A stretch of DNA of 64,000 bases from contig NZ_RBXD01000001.1 in the NCBI RefSeq assembly GCF_003634825.1, positions 1,944,501 through 2,008,500 on the forward strand, written 5' to 3'. The DNA comes from Flavobacterium sp. 123. GTDB taxonomy: Bacteria; Bacteroidota; Bacteroidia; Flavobacteriales; Flavobacteriaceae. Position 1 is the stretch's first letter, and each line of letters starts with the position of its first letter. The notes beneath the pieces were generated by a model. That model worked only from the letters and a program-made list of their open reading frames with translations, searched no databases and was not told the origin of the DNA. Both the position numbers and the translations under genes were made by a program. This document shows positions 39,022-48,241 of the stretch, one piece after another.

Positions 39022-40005
39022 ATGGGAGAAAACATAAATAGTACAATATTAATTACAGGAGGAGCAGGATTTATCGGTTCTAATCTTTGCGAATATTTCT
39101 TGTCTAAAAAGTATAAAGTAGTCTGTTTAGATAATTTTGCAACAGGGCACAGGCATAATGTAAAGTTGTTTATGAATGATCCTAATTTTACTTTAATAGA
39201 AGGAGATATTCGTAATTTAGTTGATTGTCAAAATGCCGTAAAAGGAGTTGATTATGTATTGCATGAAGCAGCACTAGGTTCGGTACCAAGATCAATTATA
39301 GATCCAGTTACAACAAATGATGTAAATGTTTCGGGTTTTTTGAATATGTTAGTAGCCTCAAGAGATGCTAAAGTGAAACGATTTATTTATGCCGCAAGCT
39401 CTTCTACTTATGGAGATTCGGTAGGTTTGCCAAAGGTTGAAGACGTAATTGGGAAACCACTTTCGCCTTATGCTATTACAAAATATGTGAACGAATTATA
39501 TGCTGAAATTTTTAGCAGAACATATGGTTTAGAAACAATAGGATTGCGTTATTTTAATGTTTTTGGACGAAAACAAGATCCTAACGGAGCTTATGCGGCA
39601 GTTATTCCAAAGTTTGTGATGCAATTGATGCAATTAGAAAGCCCGATAATAAACGGGGACGGAAATTATTCAAGAGATTTTACCTATATTGATAATGTAA
39701 TTCAAATGAATGAATTGGCTATGATCACTACTAATACAGAAGCTGTAAATACAGTTTATAATACCGCTTTTGGTGATAGAACCACATTAAATGATTTGCT
39801 AAAATATCTAAAAGAATATTTGTCAAAATACGATTCAAGAATAGCAAATGTTGAGATAATTCATGGCCCTAATAGGGCAGGTGATATCCCACATTCATTA
39901 GCAAGTATTGATAAAGCAAAATCATTGTTGCATTACAATCCTAAATATTCTATGCAGGAAGGATTGAAAGAAGCGGTGGAATGGTATTGGAATAATCTGA
40001 AATAA
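39022..40005 (+). CDS. UDP-N-acetylglucosamine 4-epimerase-like SDR enzyme (WbpP/TviC type)
   Basis: The 327-residue extended short-chain dehydrogenase/reductase has the NAD site TGGAGFIGSNLCEYF (about 12-26). It also has the catalytic SSSTYGD and the YAITK pair of Tyr and Lys. The stretch GSVPRSIIDPVTTNDVNVSG is characteristic of WbpP/TviC epimerases that act on UDP-GlcNAc or UDP-GlcNAcA. Together with the dehydrogenase at 42423 it would yield UDP-GalNAcA. The exact substrate (acid or neutral sugar) is inferred from relatives. Confidence 0.82.
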   Translation: MGENINSTILITGGAGFIGSNLCEYFLSKKYKVVCLDNFATGHRHNVKLFMNDPNFTLIEGDIRNLVDCQNAVKGVDYVLHEAALGSVPRSIIDPVTTNDVNVSGFLNMLVASRDAKVKRFIYAASSSTYGDSVGLPKVEDVIGKPLSPYAITKYVNELYAEIFSRTYGLETIGLRYFNVFGRKQDPNGAYAAVIPKFVMQLMQLESPIINGDGNYSRDFTYIDNVIQMNELAMITTNTEAVNTVYNTAFGDRTTLNDLLKYLKEYLSKYDSRIANVEIIHGPNRAGDIPHSLASIDKAKSLLHYNPKYSMQEGLKEAVEWYWNNLK

Positions 40006-40065
40006 AGGAGTTCATTTTAAACGAACTTAACTCAAAAATAGAATTATAAATTACAATTGGAATAC

Positions 40066-41457
40066 ATGAAAATTACAAAAATTTGTTGCATTGGAGCAGG
40101 GTATGTTGGAGGGCCAACTATGGCTGTTATTGCACAAAAATGTCCCCAAATTAAAGTTACTGTTGTCGATTTAAATGAAGAGCGCATCTTAGCTTGGAAT
40201 GACCCAAATGTAGATAATATTCCCATTTATGAACCGGGATTGAGTGCTATTGTAGGAGAAGCTAGAGGAAGAAATTTGTTTTTTTCAACAGAAGTAGACA
40301 AGGCAATTGATGAGGCACAAATTATTTTTATATCTGTGAACACTCCTACTAAAACCTATGGAAAAGGGAAAGGTATGGCTGCAGATTTAAAATATATTGA
40401 ATTGTGCGCTAGACAAATAGCAAAAGTCGCTAAGCAAAATAAAATTGTAGTTGAAAAATCTACGCTTCCGGTTAGAACAGCTGAAGCGATAAAAAGTATT
40501 CTTGATAATACAGGTAATGGAGTACAGTTTCAGATTTTATCTAATCCAGAGTTTCTTGCTGAAGGAACTGCAGTGTCAGATTTATTAAATCCAGACAGGA
40601 TTTTGATTGGTGGTGATACTAGTGAAGAAGGTCAAAAAGCAATTCAGGCCTTGGTTGATGTATATTCGAATTGGGTGCCAAATGACAAGATTTTGACAAC
40701 AAATGTATGGTCTTCAGAGTTGTCGAAGTTGACTGCTAATGCTTTTTTAGCACAAAGAATTTCTTCTATAAATGCATTGTCTGAGCTTTGTGAAAAAACG
40801 GGAGCTGATGTGAATGAAGTGGCAAGAGCTATAGGAATGGACAGTAGAATTGGTCCTAAATTTTTAAAAGCATCTGTTGGATTTGGTGGTTCTTGTTTTC
40901 AAAAAGACATTTTGAATTTAGTTTATATCGCTAAGTCGTATGGACTTAATGAAGTAGCGGATTATTGGGAACAAGTGATCATAATGAATGACCATCAAAA
41001 GAAACGTTTTTCTAACCGAATTGTACAAACGCTTTATAATACGGTTGCTGATAAAAAAATAACATTTTTAGGTTGGGCTTTCAAAAAAGATACGAATGAT
41101 ACCAGAGAATCTGCGGCTATTTATGTTGCGGACGATTTAATAAATGAGCATGCAAACATTGCCGTTTATGATCCTAAAGTTTCTGAGAAAAAGATTTTAG
41201 CAGATTTAGATTATTTAGAGACGAGAGCATCAGAAAAAAATGCTAAAAGTATAAGCTCTTTCGATAACCCTTATAGCGCATGTGCTGATGCTCATGCAAT
41301 AGCGGTGCTAACGGAGTGGGATGAATTTGTAGGGTATGATTGGAAAAAAATATATGATGGAATGCAAAAACCAGCATTTATTTTTGATGGTAGAAATTTA
41401 TTAAACAAATCAGAATTAGAGGCGATAGGATTTGTATATCAGGCGATAGGATCCTAG
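40066..41457 (+). CDS. UDP-glucose 6-dehydrogenase
   Basis: The ATG at 40066 gives 463 residues; an in-frame TTG at 40057 is less likely. The N-terminal Rossmann motif is [19 protein letters not shown] and the catalytic cysteine lies in [17 protein letters not shown]. It is closer in text to the animal/plant-type UGDH ([19 protein letters not shown]) than to the short bacterial Ugd form. It makes UDP-glucuronate from UDP-glucose with two NAD+. It lies 60 bases after the epimerase gene. Confidence 0.92.
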   Translation: MKITKICCIGAGYVGGPTMAVIAQKCPQIKVTVVDLNEERILAWNDPNVDNIPIYEPGLSAIVGEARGRNLFFSTEVDKAIDEAQIIFISVNTPTKTYGKGKGMAADLKYIELCARQIAKVAKQNKIVVEKSTLPVRTAEAIKSILDNTGNGVQFQILSNPEFLAEGTAVSDLLNPDRILIGGDTSEEGQKAIQALVDVYSNWVPNDKILTTNVWSSELSKLTANAFLAQRISSINALSELCEKTGADVNEVARAIGMDSRIGPKFLKASVGFGGSCFQKDILNLVYIAKSYGLNEVADYWEQVIIMNDHQKKRFSNRIVQTLYNTVADKKITFLGWAFKKDTNDTRESAAIYVADDLINEHANIAVYDPKVSEKKILADLDYLETRASEKNAKSISSFDNPYSACADAHAIAVLTEWDEFVGYDWKKIYDGMQKPAFIFDGRNLLNKSELEAIGFVYQAIGS

Positions 41458-41562
41458 TTTAAGAGGTTTTTTCGGCTTGTTTAAAGGCAAATAAAGTTTT
41501 ATTTAGAAATTAAATCAGAAAAGTAAGCATATAAATTCTGTTTTTCAATACAATATAAGTGC

Positions 41563-42030
41563 ATGATGAATTGGTATGTAGTATATACAAAACCCAAATG
41601 GGAGAAAAAAGTTGCGGAGCAATTGCATAAATTAGGTATTGAATGTTATTGTCCATTAACAATTCAAGTGCGCCAATGGTCTGATAGGAAAAAAAAGGTT
41701 GAGGTTCCGCTTTTTAATTCCTATGTTTTTGTTCAATTAGAAGAATCAGATCGGAATTTAGTATTTGATTCCCCTGGAGTTGTTCGGTATTTATTCTGGT
41801 TAGGCAAACCTGCTATTGTTCGAGATGAAGAAATTAATACTATAAAAAAATGGATGTCTGGTTCAAAACCATTCGATCTTACAGTTTCGCCATATCAGAA
41901 AGGAGATGTTATTGCTCTGGAGTCAGGACCTTTTTCTAATCAAAAAGCAATTGTTCAAGAGATAACAAATACGCATTACGTTTTGGTTTTAGAATCGATT
42001 GGATGTGTTTTGAAAATGAAATATAAATAA
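41563..42030 (+). CDS. UpxY-type NusG-family transcription antiterminator
   Basis: The 155-residue product has an N-terminal NusG domain (NWYVVYTKPKWEKKVAEQLH, then VPLFNSYVFVQLEES) and a short KOW-like C-terminal part (KGDVIALESGPFSNQKAIVQ). Specialised NusG paralogues of this kind (UpxY in Bacteroides, RfaH in enterobacteria) bind paused RNA polymerase and allow it to read through long capsule or LPS operons. Two ATG codons are adjacent at 41563 and 41566. A terminator and then a new promoter with a structured leader follow, which would be its natural target. Confidence 0.9.
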   Translation: MMNWYVVYTKPKWEKKVAEQLHKLGIECYCPLTIQVRQWSDRKKKVEVPLFNSYVFVQLEESDRNLVFDSPGVVRYLFWLGKPAIVRDEEINTIKKWMSGSKPFDLTVSPYQKGDVIALESGPFSNQKAIVQEITNTHYVLVLESIGCVLKMKYK

Positions 42031-42040
42031 TGTCTAGGAG

Positions 42041-42068
42041 GGTTTCAATTGTTTATTGAGACCTTTTT
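42041..42068 (+). terminator. Terminator after the antiterminator gene
   Basis: GGTTTCAAT and ATTGAGACC form a nine-pair stem with one G-U pair and a five-base loop, followed by five T. It begins ten bases after the stop codon. Confidence 0.75.
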
Positions 42069-42316
42069 CTTTTAACAACGATTTTTTAGGTCTAAATCAC
42101 AAATTATAAGTTAATAATTTTAAATTATAAGTTATTATGCATGTGAAATATCTACTCTTTGAGTCACTAAATTAGGTGATTTGTAATGTAAATAGTTGTA
42201 TTTTATTTCATTTTGGTTGATTGAAAATGAAAGTATTAGGTTTTTTTGTTTTAAATTATCAGTATTTTTTAATTTATTGAAGATTTAAAAATTCAAGAAA
42301 AATGGTTTATTATAAG
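42069..42316. other. AT-rich gap before the second part of the polysaccharide locus
   Basis: No gene was found. AAATTATAAGTTA occurs twice near 42100-42135 as a direct repeat. A TCATTTT/AAAATGA inverted repeat lies near 42206-42230. No -33 box for the promoter at 42317 could be recognised. Confidence 0.35.
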
Positions 42317-42405
42317 TATATTTGTGCAAAATTTTATAATCGTTTTTCGACCCCAGATATGGGAGTTTGAATAGCGTAGCTGTGCAAACAACTGCGAATA
42401 TTGGT
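42317..42405 (+). promoter_or_regulatory. Promoter and structured leader with an ops-like box
   Basis: TAtaTTTG at 42317-42324 should start a transcript near 42330, giving a leader of about 90 bases before 42423. The leader holds a CCCA/TGGG hairpin at 42352-42363 and then AGCGTAGCTGTGC, which recalls the RfaH target ops (GGCGGTAGCGTG). Being directly downstream of the antiterminator gene, it is a plausible loading site. The likeness is by eye and could be chance. Confidence 0.4.
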
Positions 42406-42422
42406 TATAATTAATTTGAAAA

Positions 42423-43706
42423 ATGGGTTTAAGTAAAAAAATTGCAATAGTTGGTTTAGGGTATGTTGGATTGCCTTTGGCACGTTTATTTGCAACAAAG
42501 CATTCTGTTATTGGCTTTGATATTAATACATCGAGAATTGCTTCATTAAAATCGGGTACAGATACTACTTTTGAAGTTGATGATGAAACTTTGCAGAAAG
42601 TCTTGTTAGATAGTCCTAGTGATAGTAATGGGTTGTATTGCACTTCTGATTTGAATGATATAGCCACATGTAATTATTATATTATTACGGTTCCCACTCC
42701 AGTTGATAAAAATAATCGTCCTGATTTGACGCCTTTGTATAAATCAAGTGAAACTGTTGGTTCTGTTTTGAAGAAAGGGGATATTGTCATTTATGAATCG
42801 ACAGTATATCCTGGAGTTACAGAAGAAGAATGTGTGCCTGTTTTGGAGCGTATTTCGGGATTGAAATTTAACGTTGATTTTTTTGCAGGCTATTCTCCTG
42901 AAAGAATCAATCCGGGGGATAAAGAACATACTGTCGAAAAGATATTAAAAGTTACTTCAGGTTCTACTCCAGAAATTGGACAAAAAGTAGATGACTTATA
43001 TCAATCGGTTATTACTGCAGGAACACATCTAGCACCTACCATAAAAGTGGCGGAGGCGGCTAAAGTTATTGAAAATTCTCAACGGGATATTAATATTGCT
43101 TTTGTAAACGAATTGGCAAAAATATTCAACTTAATGAATATAGATACGCAAGCGGTTCTTAAAGCAGCGGGTACAAAATGGAACTTTCTACCTTTCAAAC
43201 CAGGATTAGTAGGTGGACATTGTATAGGGGTTGATCCGTATTATTTGGCACAAAGAGCACAAGAATTTGGATACCATCCTGAAATTATTTTAGCTGGAAG
43301 ACGTTTGAATGATAGCATGGGAGACTATGTAGCTTCGCAAATCGTTAAGTTAATGATTAAAAAAGGAATATCTGTAAATGGAGCTTCTCTTTTGATGCTG
43401 GGAATTACTTTTAAAGAGAACTGTCCAGATGTACGCAATACAAAAATTGTAGATGTGATTGCTGCCTTGAAAGATTATGGAATTACAGTAACCATATACG
43501 ATCCTTTAGCAAATCCAAACGAAGTTAAACACGAGTATGGATTAGAGACCACTACTTCAATGCCAAATGTGAAATTTGATGCTGTAGTCTTGGGAGTTTC
43601 TCATTCAGCCTTTTTGAAAATGGATTTATCTCAATTACAAAACTCAAATAGTATCATTTATGATGTAAAAGGTGTTTTGGGAGATAAGGTTGATGGCAGG
43701 TTATAG
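42423..43706 (+). CDS. UDP-N-acetylhexosamine 6-dehydrogenase, TviB/WbpO type
   Basis: The 427-residue product has IAIVGLGYVGLPLARLFA (NAD site), VPTPVDKNNRPDLTPL, and YSPERINPGDKEHTVE. The catalytic cysteine is in GLVGGHCIGVDPYYLAQRA. That set is typical of dehydrogenases oxidising UDP-GlcNAc or UDP-GalNAc to the uronic acid. With the WbpP/TviC-like epimerase at 39022 it forms the known two-step route to UDP-GalNAcA, used in Vi antigen and Pseudomonas O6-type polymers. Confidence 0.87.
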   Translation: MGLSKKIAIVGLGYVGLPLARLFATKHSVIGFDINTSRIASLKSGTDTTFEVDDETLQKVLLDSPSDSNGLYCTSDLNDIATCNYYIITVPTPVDKNNRPDLTPLYKSSETVGSVLKKGDIVIYESTVYPGVTEEECVPVLERISGLKFNVDFFAGYSPERINPGDKEHTVEKILKVTSGSTPEIGQKVDDLYQSVITAGTHLAPTIKVAEAAKVIENSQRDINIAFVNELAKIFNLMNIDTQAVLKAAGTKWNFLPFKPGLVGGHCIGVDPYYLAQRAQEFGYHPEIILAGRRLNDSMGDYVASQIVKLMIKKGISVNGASLLMLGITFKENCPDVRNTKIVDVIAALKDYGITVTIYDPLANPNEVKHEYGLETTTSMPNVKFDAVVLGVSHSAFLKMDLSQLQNSNSIIYDVKGVLGDKVDGRL

Positions 43707-43804
43707 GTTGATTGACCATTAAATAAAACAAAACATTCATAATAAGAATAAAATTCTTTTTTATACAGATTCCAAAACTAAAATTACTCAATATTAAATC
43801 AAAT

Positions 43805-44239
43805 ATGAAAATAGGAATTACCTTTAGTGCTTTTGATTTACTCCATGCTGGGCATATTACCATGCTAGAGGAAGCAAAAAGACAATGTGATTATTTGATA
43901 GCAGCATTACAAACGGATCCTACAATCGATCGTCCTGAAAAAAACAGACCCACCCAATCTGTAGTAGAGCGCTATATACAACTTAAAGGTTGTAAATTTG
44001 TAGATGAAATTATTCCTTATGCTACCGAACAAGATTTAGAAGATATCTTACGTTCTTTTAAAATTGACGTTCGTATTATTGGTGATGAGTATAAAGATAA
44101 AAATTTTACTGGTAGAACTTATTGTGAAGACAAAGGAATTCAGCTTTATTTTAATGTTCGGGATCATCGCTTTTCTAGTAGTAGTCTGCGAAAAGAAGTA
44201 ACAGAAAAAGAATTATTGAAAGAAAATAAGGTGAAGTAA
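43805..44239 (+). CDS. TagD-like nucleotidyltransferase (cytidylyltransferase family)
   Basis: The 144-residue single-domain protein has the nucleotide-binding GITFSAFDLLHAGHITMLEE, in which HAGH is the HxGH signature, and a C-terminal FSSSSLRKEV in place of RTEGISTS. This is the glycerol-3-phosphate or related cytidylyltransferase fold. It could make CDP-glycerol, CDP-ribitol or another activated alditol or sugar phosphate. No glycerol-phosphate transferase was seen nearby, so the product is open. Confidence 0.75.
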   Translation: MKIGITFSAFDLLHAGHITMLEEAKRQCDYLIAALQTDPTIDRPEKNRPTQSVVERYIQLKGCKFVDEIIPYATEQDLEDILRSFKIDVRIIGDEYKDKNFTGRTYCEDKGIQLYFNVRDHRFSSSSLRKEVTEKELLKENKVK

Positions 44240-44308
44240 GTTTTTTTTAGAAACGTTTGTCGTCATTCGATTAACGATTTTGCAAAAAACTAACAATCAA
44301 TAAAAAAT

Positions 44309-44658
44309 ATGGAATCTAATTTAGAAGTATGGAAAGTAGCACACCAATTAACATTGGCGGTATATAAAATTACTTCTGATTTTCCAAAATCAGAACAATT
44401 TGGTCTGATTAGTCAAGTAAGAAGAAGTGCTTCTAGTGTCCCTACTAAAATATTATTGAAGGACAGGCAAGACAATATAAAAAAGAATTCGTTCCGTTTT
44501 TATATATTTCAAAAGGATCATTAGAAGAAACGAATTATCATTTATTTTTGTCCAAAGAGTTGGGATATATTAAAGAAGAAGATTATACCATTCTATTTAA
44601 TTTATGTTCCAGAATAAAAATGATGTTATACAAACTAATTAAATCTCTAGCTGCTTAA
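44309..44658 (+). pseudogene. Frameshifted four-helix bundle (S23/intervening-sequence) protein gene
   Basis: The first frame reads LEVWKVAHQLTLAVYKITSD to RRSASSVPTK, typical of the family, then goes astray. From about 44452 the family text continues in another frame (IIEGQARQYKKEF, then YISKGSLEETNYHLFLSKEL) to the TAA at 44656-44658. The two halves differ by one deleted base or two extra ones around the run AAAATATTATT at 44447-44457. The intact protein would be about 116 residues. Such small proteins are common near flavobacterial polysaccharide genes and have no known function. A sequencing error is possible. Confidence 0.85.
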
Positions 44659-44681
44659 TTGCTTTATCGTTTAAAGATTTT

Positions 44682-44706
44682 ACGAGCAACGAGCAACGAA
44701 AAACGA
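44682..44706 (+). repeat. Short tandem repeat before manC
   Basis: About three and a half copies of the heptamer ACGAGCA (the last degenerating to ACGAAAA) end five bases before the manC ATG, in the place of a ribosome site. Changes in copy number would shift the spacing ahead of manC. Confidence 0.5.
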
Positions 44707-44710
44707 TACT

Positions 44711-45718
44711 ATGAATCAAAAACATTCAATCATACACGTTATCCTTACAGGAGGAGTAGGCAGTAGGTTATGGCCATTGTCTCGCAAAAGTCAACCCAAA
44801 CAGTATCTTGATTTATTTGAAGGTAAATCTTTATTTGAAATGACGGTGGAACGTAATCGTGATTTGGTAGATCAGGTAATGGTTGTAGGCAATGTAGATA
44901 ATTGCCATTTGAGTAAGGCGGTTATGGAAAAATCGAATACCCCTTATATTGATATTGTTGAATCAACTCCCAGAAATACAGCTGCTGCAATTGCTTTTGC
45001 TGCTTTTGCCGCTGATCCAGAAGATATTTTAATTGTTACTCCCTCGGATCATATTATTGATGAAATGCAACACTATAATCAAGCTTTAACAGAAGCAATA
45101 GAAAAAGCATCAAGAGGATTTATTGTTACTTTCGGAATTATTCCAACAAAACCAGAAACGGGCTATGGATACATAGAACGCAAGGGAGATAATGTAGTTT
45201 CTTTTCGGGAGAAACCCAATAAAGTAACGGCTACAGATTTTATTGCCAAAGGTAATTTTCTTTGGAATAGTGGTATGTTTTGCTTTAAAGCTGGCGTTTT
45301 ATTAGAAGAACTGAAAGCATTTAACCCAGAAGTATATGAGAAATCAAAAATAGCTTGGGAAAATAATACTAACGGAAATATAGACCTAAACTTATCTATG
45401 GAAATCCCTTCCATTAGTATTGATTATGCAGTGATGGAAAGAAGTAAAAAAATAAAAGTGGTTTCGTCAACTTTCGTTTGGTCTGATTTAGGATCTTTTG
45501 AATCTGTTTATGATTATTTAGTTTCTAAAGGACATCCAGTTGACAAGAACGGAAATATGGTTATTGGAACAAATCTTTTTACTGCTTTTATTGGATTAAA
45601 GAATACTATTTTTGTGGCTACAGAAACAGCAAATTTAATTTTGCAAAAAGAACAATCTCAAGATGTTAAGAATATTTACAATGAGTTGGAAAGAAAAAAA
45701 TCCAACTTATTAAATTAA
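44711..45718 (+). CDS. manC: Mannose-1-phosphate guanylyltransferase
   Basis: The 335-residue product has the nucleotidyltransferase signature LTGGVGSRLWPLSRKSQPKQ (about 12-31) and ESTPRNTAAAIAFAA. TPSDHIID, GYGYIE and the sugar-site GNFLWNSGMFCFKA are also present. It ends without the C-terminal mannose-6-phosphate isomerase domain found in bifunctional ManC proteins. It makes GDP-mannose for mannose or derived 6-deoxyhexoses. No manB, gmd or fcl gene is in view. Confidence 0.93.
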   Translation: MNQKHSIIHVILTGGVGSRLWPLSRKSQPKQYLDLFEGKSLFEMTVERNRDLVDQVMVVGNVDNCHLSKAVMEKSNTPYIDIVESTPRNTAAAIAFAAFAADPEDILIVTPSDHIIDEMQHYNQALTEAIEKASRGFIVTFGIIPTKPETGYGYIERKGDNVVSFREKPNKVTATDFIAKGNFLWNSGMFCFKAGVLLEELKAFNPEVYEKSKIAWENNTNGNIDLNLSMEIPSISIDYAVMERSKKIKVVSSTFVWSDLGSFESVYDYLVSKGHPVDKNGNMVIGTNLFTAFIGLKNTIFVATETANLILQKEQSQDVKNIYNELERKKSNLLN

Positions 45719-45749
45719 AATTATTCGACTTAGAAATTATAAATTACCT

Positions 45750-48188
45750 ATGAAAAAAATACTTATTGTTACGTTTTTAGTTTTTGCACTTTTTCAAGTG
45801 TCAACAATGAAGGCACAAGATTTATTGAAAGGGAATGATTTGAGCACTTTAAAAGTAGATTACTTATCAGATAGTGATGTAGCAAAGATAAGAACTCAGC
45901 TAGAAGCAAATAAAGTAACCATTGAACAAGCAGAACCAATGGCTTTAGCCAAAGGAATGTCAGCAAATGAATTTGCGAAACTAAAAGCGAGACTTGGCAT
46001 GAATTCAGATGTGAAAAATGCTGCTTTGTTAAACAATAAGAACACTGATGAAACTACGAGTGGAGATTCTGAAGAATACACTAGAACTCAAGAAAAAATT
46101 GTCAATAAAAAAGTTAAAGACAGTTTAAATTCTTTAGTTTTTGGTTCCGAACTTTTTGATAATCCAACATTAAATTTTGAACCAAATTTAAAATTAGCTA
46201 CTCCAGTAAATTATGTTTTAGGCCCTGGTGATGAATTGCAAGTAAGTGTTTATGGGGTACAGGAATTTAATGCGAGCGTGCCGGTAACAGTGGAGGGTAA
46301 AGTTAACATTCAGTACGTAGGCCAAATCCCTGTTTCAGGAATGACAATTGAAGCTGCTACTCAAAAAATAAAAAACGCTATTGCCAGAGTATATAGCACT
46401 GTTAATTCAGGACAGTCTCAAGTTGGGGTAAGTCTAAGTCATATACGTACTATTAAAGTAACTATTATAGGAAGTAAACAACCAGGGAATTATTCTATTT
46501 CTTCTTTGGCTACCGTTTATAATGCTTTGTTTTTAGGAGGTGGTCCAGGTAAGAATGGCAGTTATAGAAATATTGAATTAATACGAAATAACAAAGTATT
46601 TAAAAACATAGATATTTACAGGTTTTTAGTAAATGGGAATCAGTCCGATAATGTAGGATTGAAAGACAATGATGTGATTCGGATTCCAGCCTATTCTCAA
46701 CGAGTAACTGTTGAAGGGAATGTAAAACGTCCCGGAATTTTTGAAATGAAAAAGGGAGAAACTTTTTCGGATTTATTATCATTTGCGTCTGGATTTAATG
46801 AGTTTGCTTATACTGCCTCGGTAAATGTATTGCAAAAAACAGCCAAAGAGTTTAAGGTCAAAGACATAAAAGCAGCTGAATTTGCAACGTATAAGCCAAT
46901 TTCTGGAGATGTGTTTACAGTAACAAAAATTTTAAATCGTTTCGAAAATCGTATTAAAATTGAAGGTGCTGTTTTTAGACCAGACACCTATTCTTTCTAT
47001 GAAGGAATGCGCATTTTGGATTTGATTAAGCAAGCGGATGGACTTAAGGAAGATGCCTATGCTACTAGGGCTACTATTGTAAGATTGAAAGAGGACATGA
47101 CTACAGAGGCCGTTTCTGTAAATTTAGTACGTGCTTTAGAAGGAAATGCAGAAGCTAATATTTTGCTAAAAAAAGAAGATATAGTTACCGTGTATTCTAT
47201 TTTAGATTTTGTTGAAGAATATAAAGTCACTATTGATGGCGAAATAAAAAAACCAGGTGCCTATTCCTTTTATGAAAATTTATCGCTAAATGATTTATTA
47301 GTGCAGGCAGGAGGATTGACAGGTTCTGCTTCAAAAAGAGTCGAGATTGCTAGAATGATTCCATCTGAAGAAATTGATAATGCGAATCCTAACAAGGTGC
47401 AATTATTTAATTTAGAGATTAATGCAGGAAACAACGAACAAATAAAAAACTTTACTCTAATGCCTTTTGATGTTGTGAACATTCGCAAAATGGCTGCTTA
47501 TGAAAAGCCAGAGATGGTGGTAGTAAGTGGAGCCGTAAATTACACTGGAAAATATGTTTTAGTCGATAAAAAAGAAAAAGTATATGCTGTCATACAAAGA
47601 GCAGGTGGTTTGACTGCAACAGCTAATCTAGATGGTGTAAAGATTAAGCGTCCTATTAAAGCAGAACAAATTGAAGTTTTAGAAAATGTAAATTTAAATC
47701 TAGGAAAGAAAGACAGCATTCAGAACAAAATCACAAAAAAACTAAAAGAAGATTTAAAATTTGCAACTATTCCAGTGGATTGGAAGGCAATTGTTAAAAA
47801 CCCGAACAACAGTACAAATGTTACTTTAATGCCCGGAGATGAAATTGAAGTAGCAACTTTTAATGAAAGTGTTAAAATTACTGGAAATGTATTATTGACC
47901 TCTGAAATTCCTTATAATAAAGGACGAGGATTTGGCTATTATTTAGGCGCAGTTGGAGGAACCGACGCTAAAGGTTGGAGAAAAAAAGCCTATATTATTT
48001 ATCCAAATGGGAAAGCCGCTGTATCTAGTTCTTTTTTGTTTATCCGCACATTTCCTAAAGTTTTGCCAGGATCTCAAATTGTAGTGCCTGAAAAGCCAGA
48101 AACGAAGAAGATGAGTACGGGTGAGTGGGTGAGTATAGGAAGTGTGATAACAAGTTTATCTTTATTAATTTTAAATGCGTTTAAATAA
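45750..48188 (+). CDS. Large SLBB-domain outer-membrane polysaccharide export protein
   Basis: The 812-residue product has a signal peptide (about 1-22, ending MKAQD). A helical N-terminal part follows, then an export domain at about 150-240 (YVLGPGDELQVSVYG, then VNIQYVGQIPVSG). Several SLBB repeats come next (VTVEGNVKRPGIFEMKKGET, IKIEGAVFRPDTYSFYEG, VTIDGEIKKPGAYSFYEN, VVVSGAVNYTGKYVL), and a C-terminal membrane helix (IGSVITSLSLLILNAF). There is no lipobox. It is a second OPX-class exit component in the same locus, paired with the Wzz-type gene downstream. Confidence 0.9.
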   Translation: MKKILIVTFLVFALFQVSTMKAQDLLKGNDLSTLKVDYLSDSDVAKIRTQLEANKVTIEQAEPMALAKGMSANEFAKLKARLGMNSDVKNAALLNNKNTDETTSGDSEEYTRTQEKIVNKKVKDSLNSLVFGSELFDNPTLNFEPNLKLATPVNYVLGPGDELQVSVYGVQEFNASVPVTVEGKVNIQYVGQIPVSGMTIEAATQKIKNAIARVYSTVNSGQSQVGVSLSHIRTIKVTIIGSKQPGNYSISSLATVYNALFLGGGPGKNGSYRNIELIRNNKVFKNIDIYRFLVNGNQSDNVGLKDNDVIRIPAYSQRVTVEGNVKRPGIFEMKKGETFSDLLSFASGFNEFAYTASVNVLQKTAKEFKVKDIKAAEFATYKPISGDVFTVTKILNRFENRIKIEGAVFRPDTYSFYEGMRILDLIKQADGLKEDAYATRATIVRLKEDMTTEAVSVNLVRALEGNAEANILLKKEDIVTVYSILDFVEEYKVTIDGEIKKPGAYSFYENLSLNDLLVQAGGLTGSASKRVEIARMIPSEEIDNANPNKVQLFNLEINAGNNEQIKNFTLMPFDVVNIRKMAAYEKPEMVVVSGAVNYTGKYVLVDKKEKVYAVIQRAGGLTATANLDGVKIKRPIKAEQIEVLENVNLNLGKKDSIQNKITKKLKEDLKFATIPVDWKAIVKNPNNSTNVTLMPGDEIEVATFNESVKITGNVLLTSEIPYNKGRGFGYYLGAVGGTDAKGWRKKAYIIYPNGKAAVSSSFLFIRTFPKVLPGSQIVVPEKPETKKMSTGEWVSIGSVITSLSLLILNAFK

Positions 48189-48241
48189 TCAGTATAGTTT
48201 CTTCAATTAGAACGAACATATAACGGACTTACAATATAAAT

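Noticed and set aside
42102..42136. Direct repeats in the gap before 42423 as a CRISPR or attachment site
   Set aside because: There are only two short AT-rich copies with no regular spacer, no integrase gene and no tRNA gene nearby.
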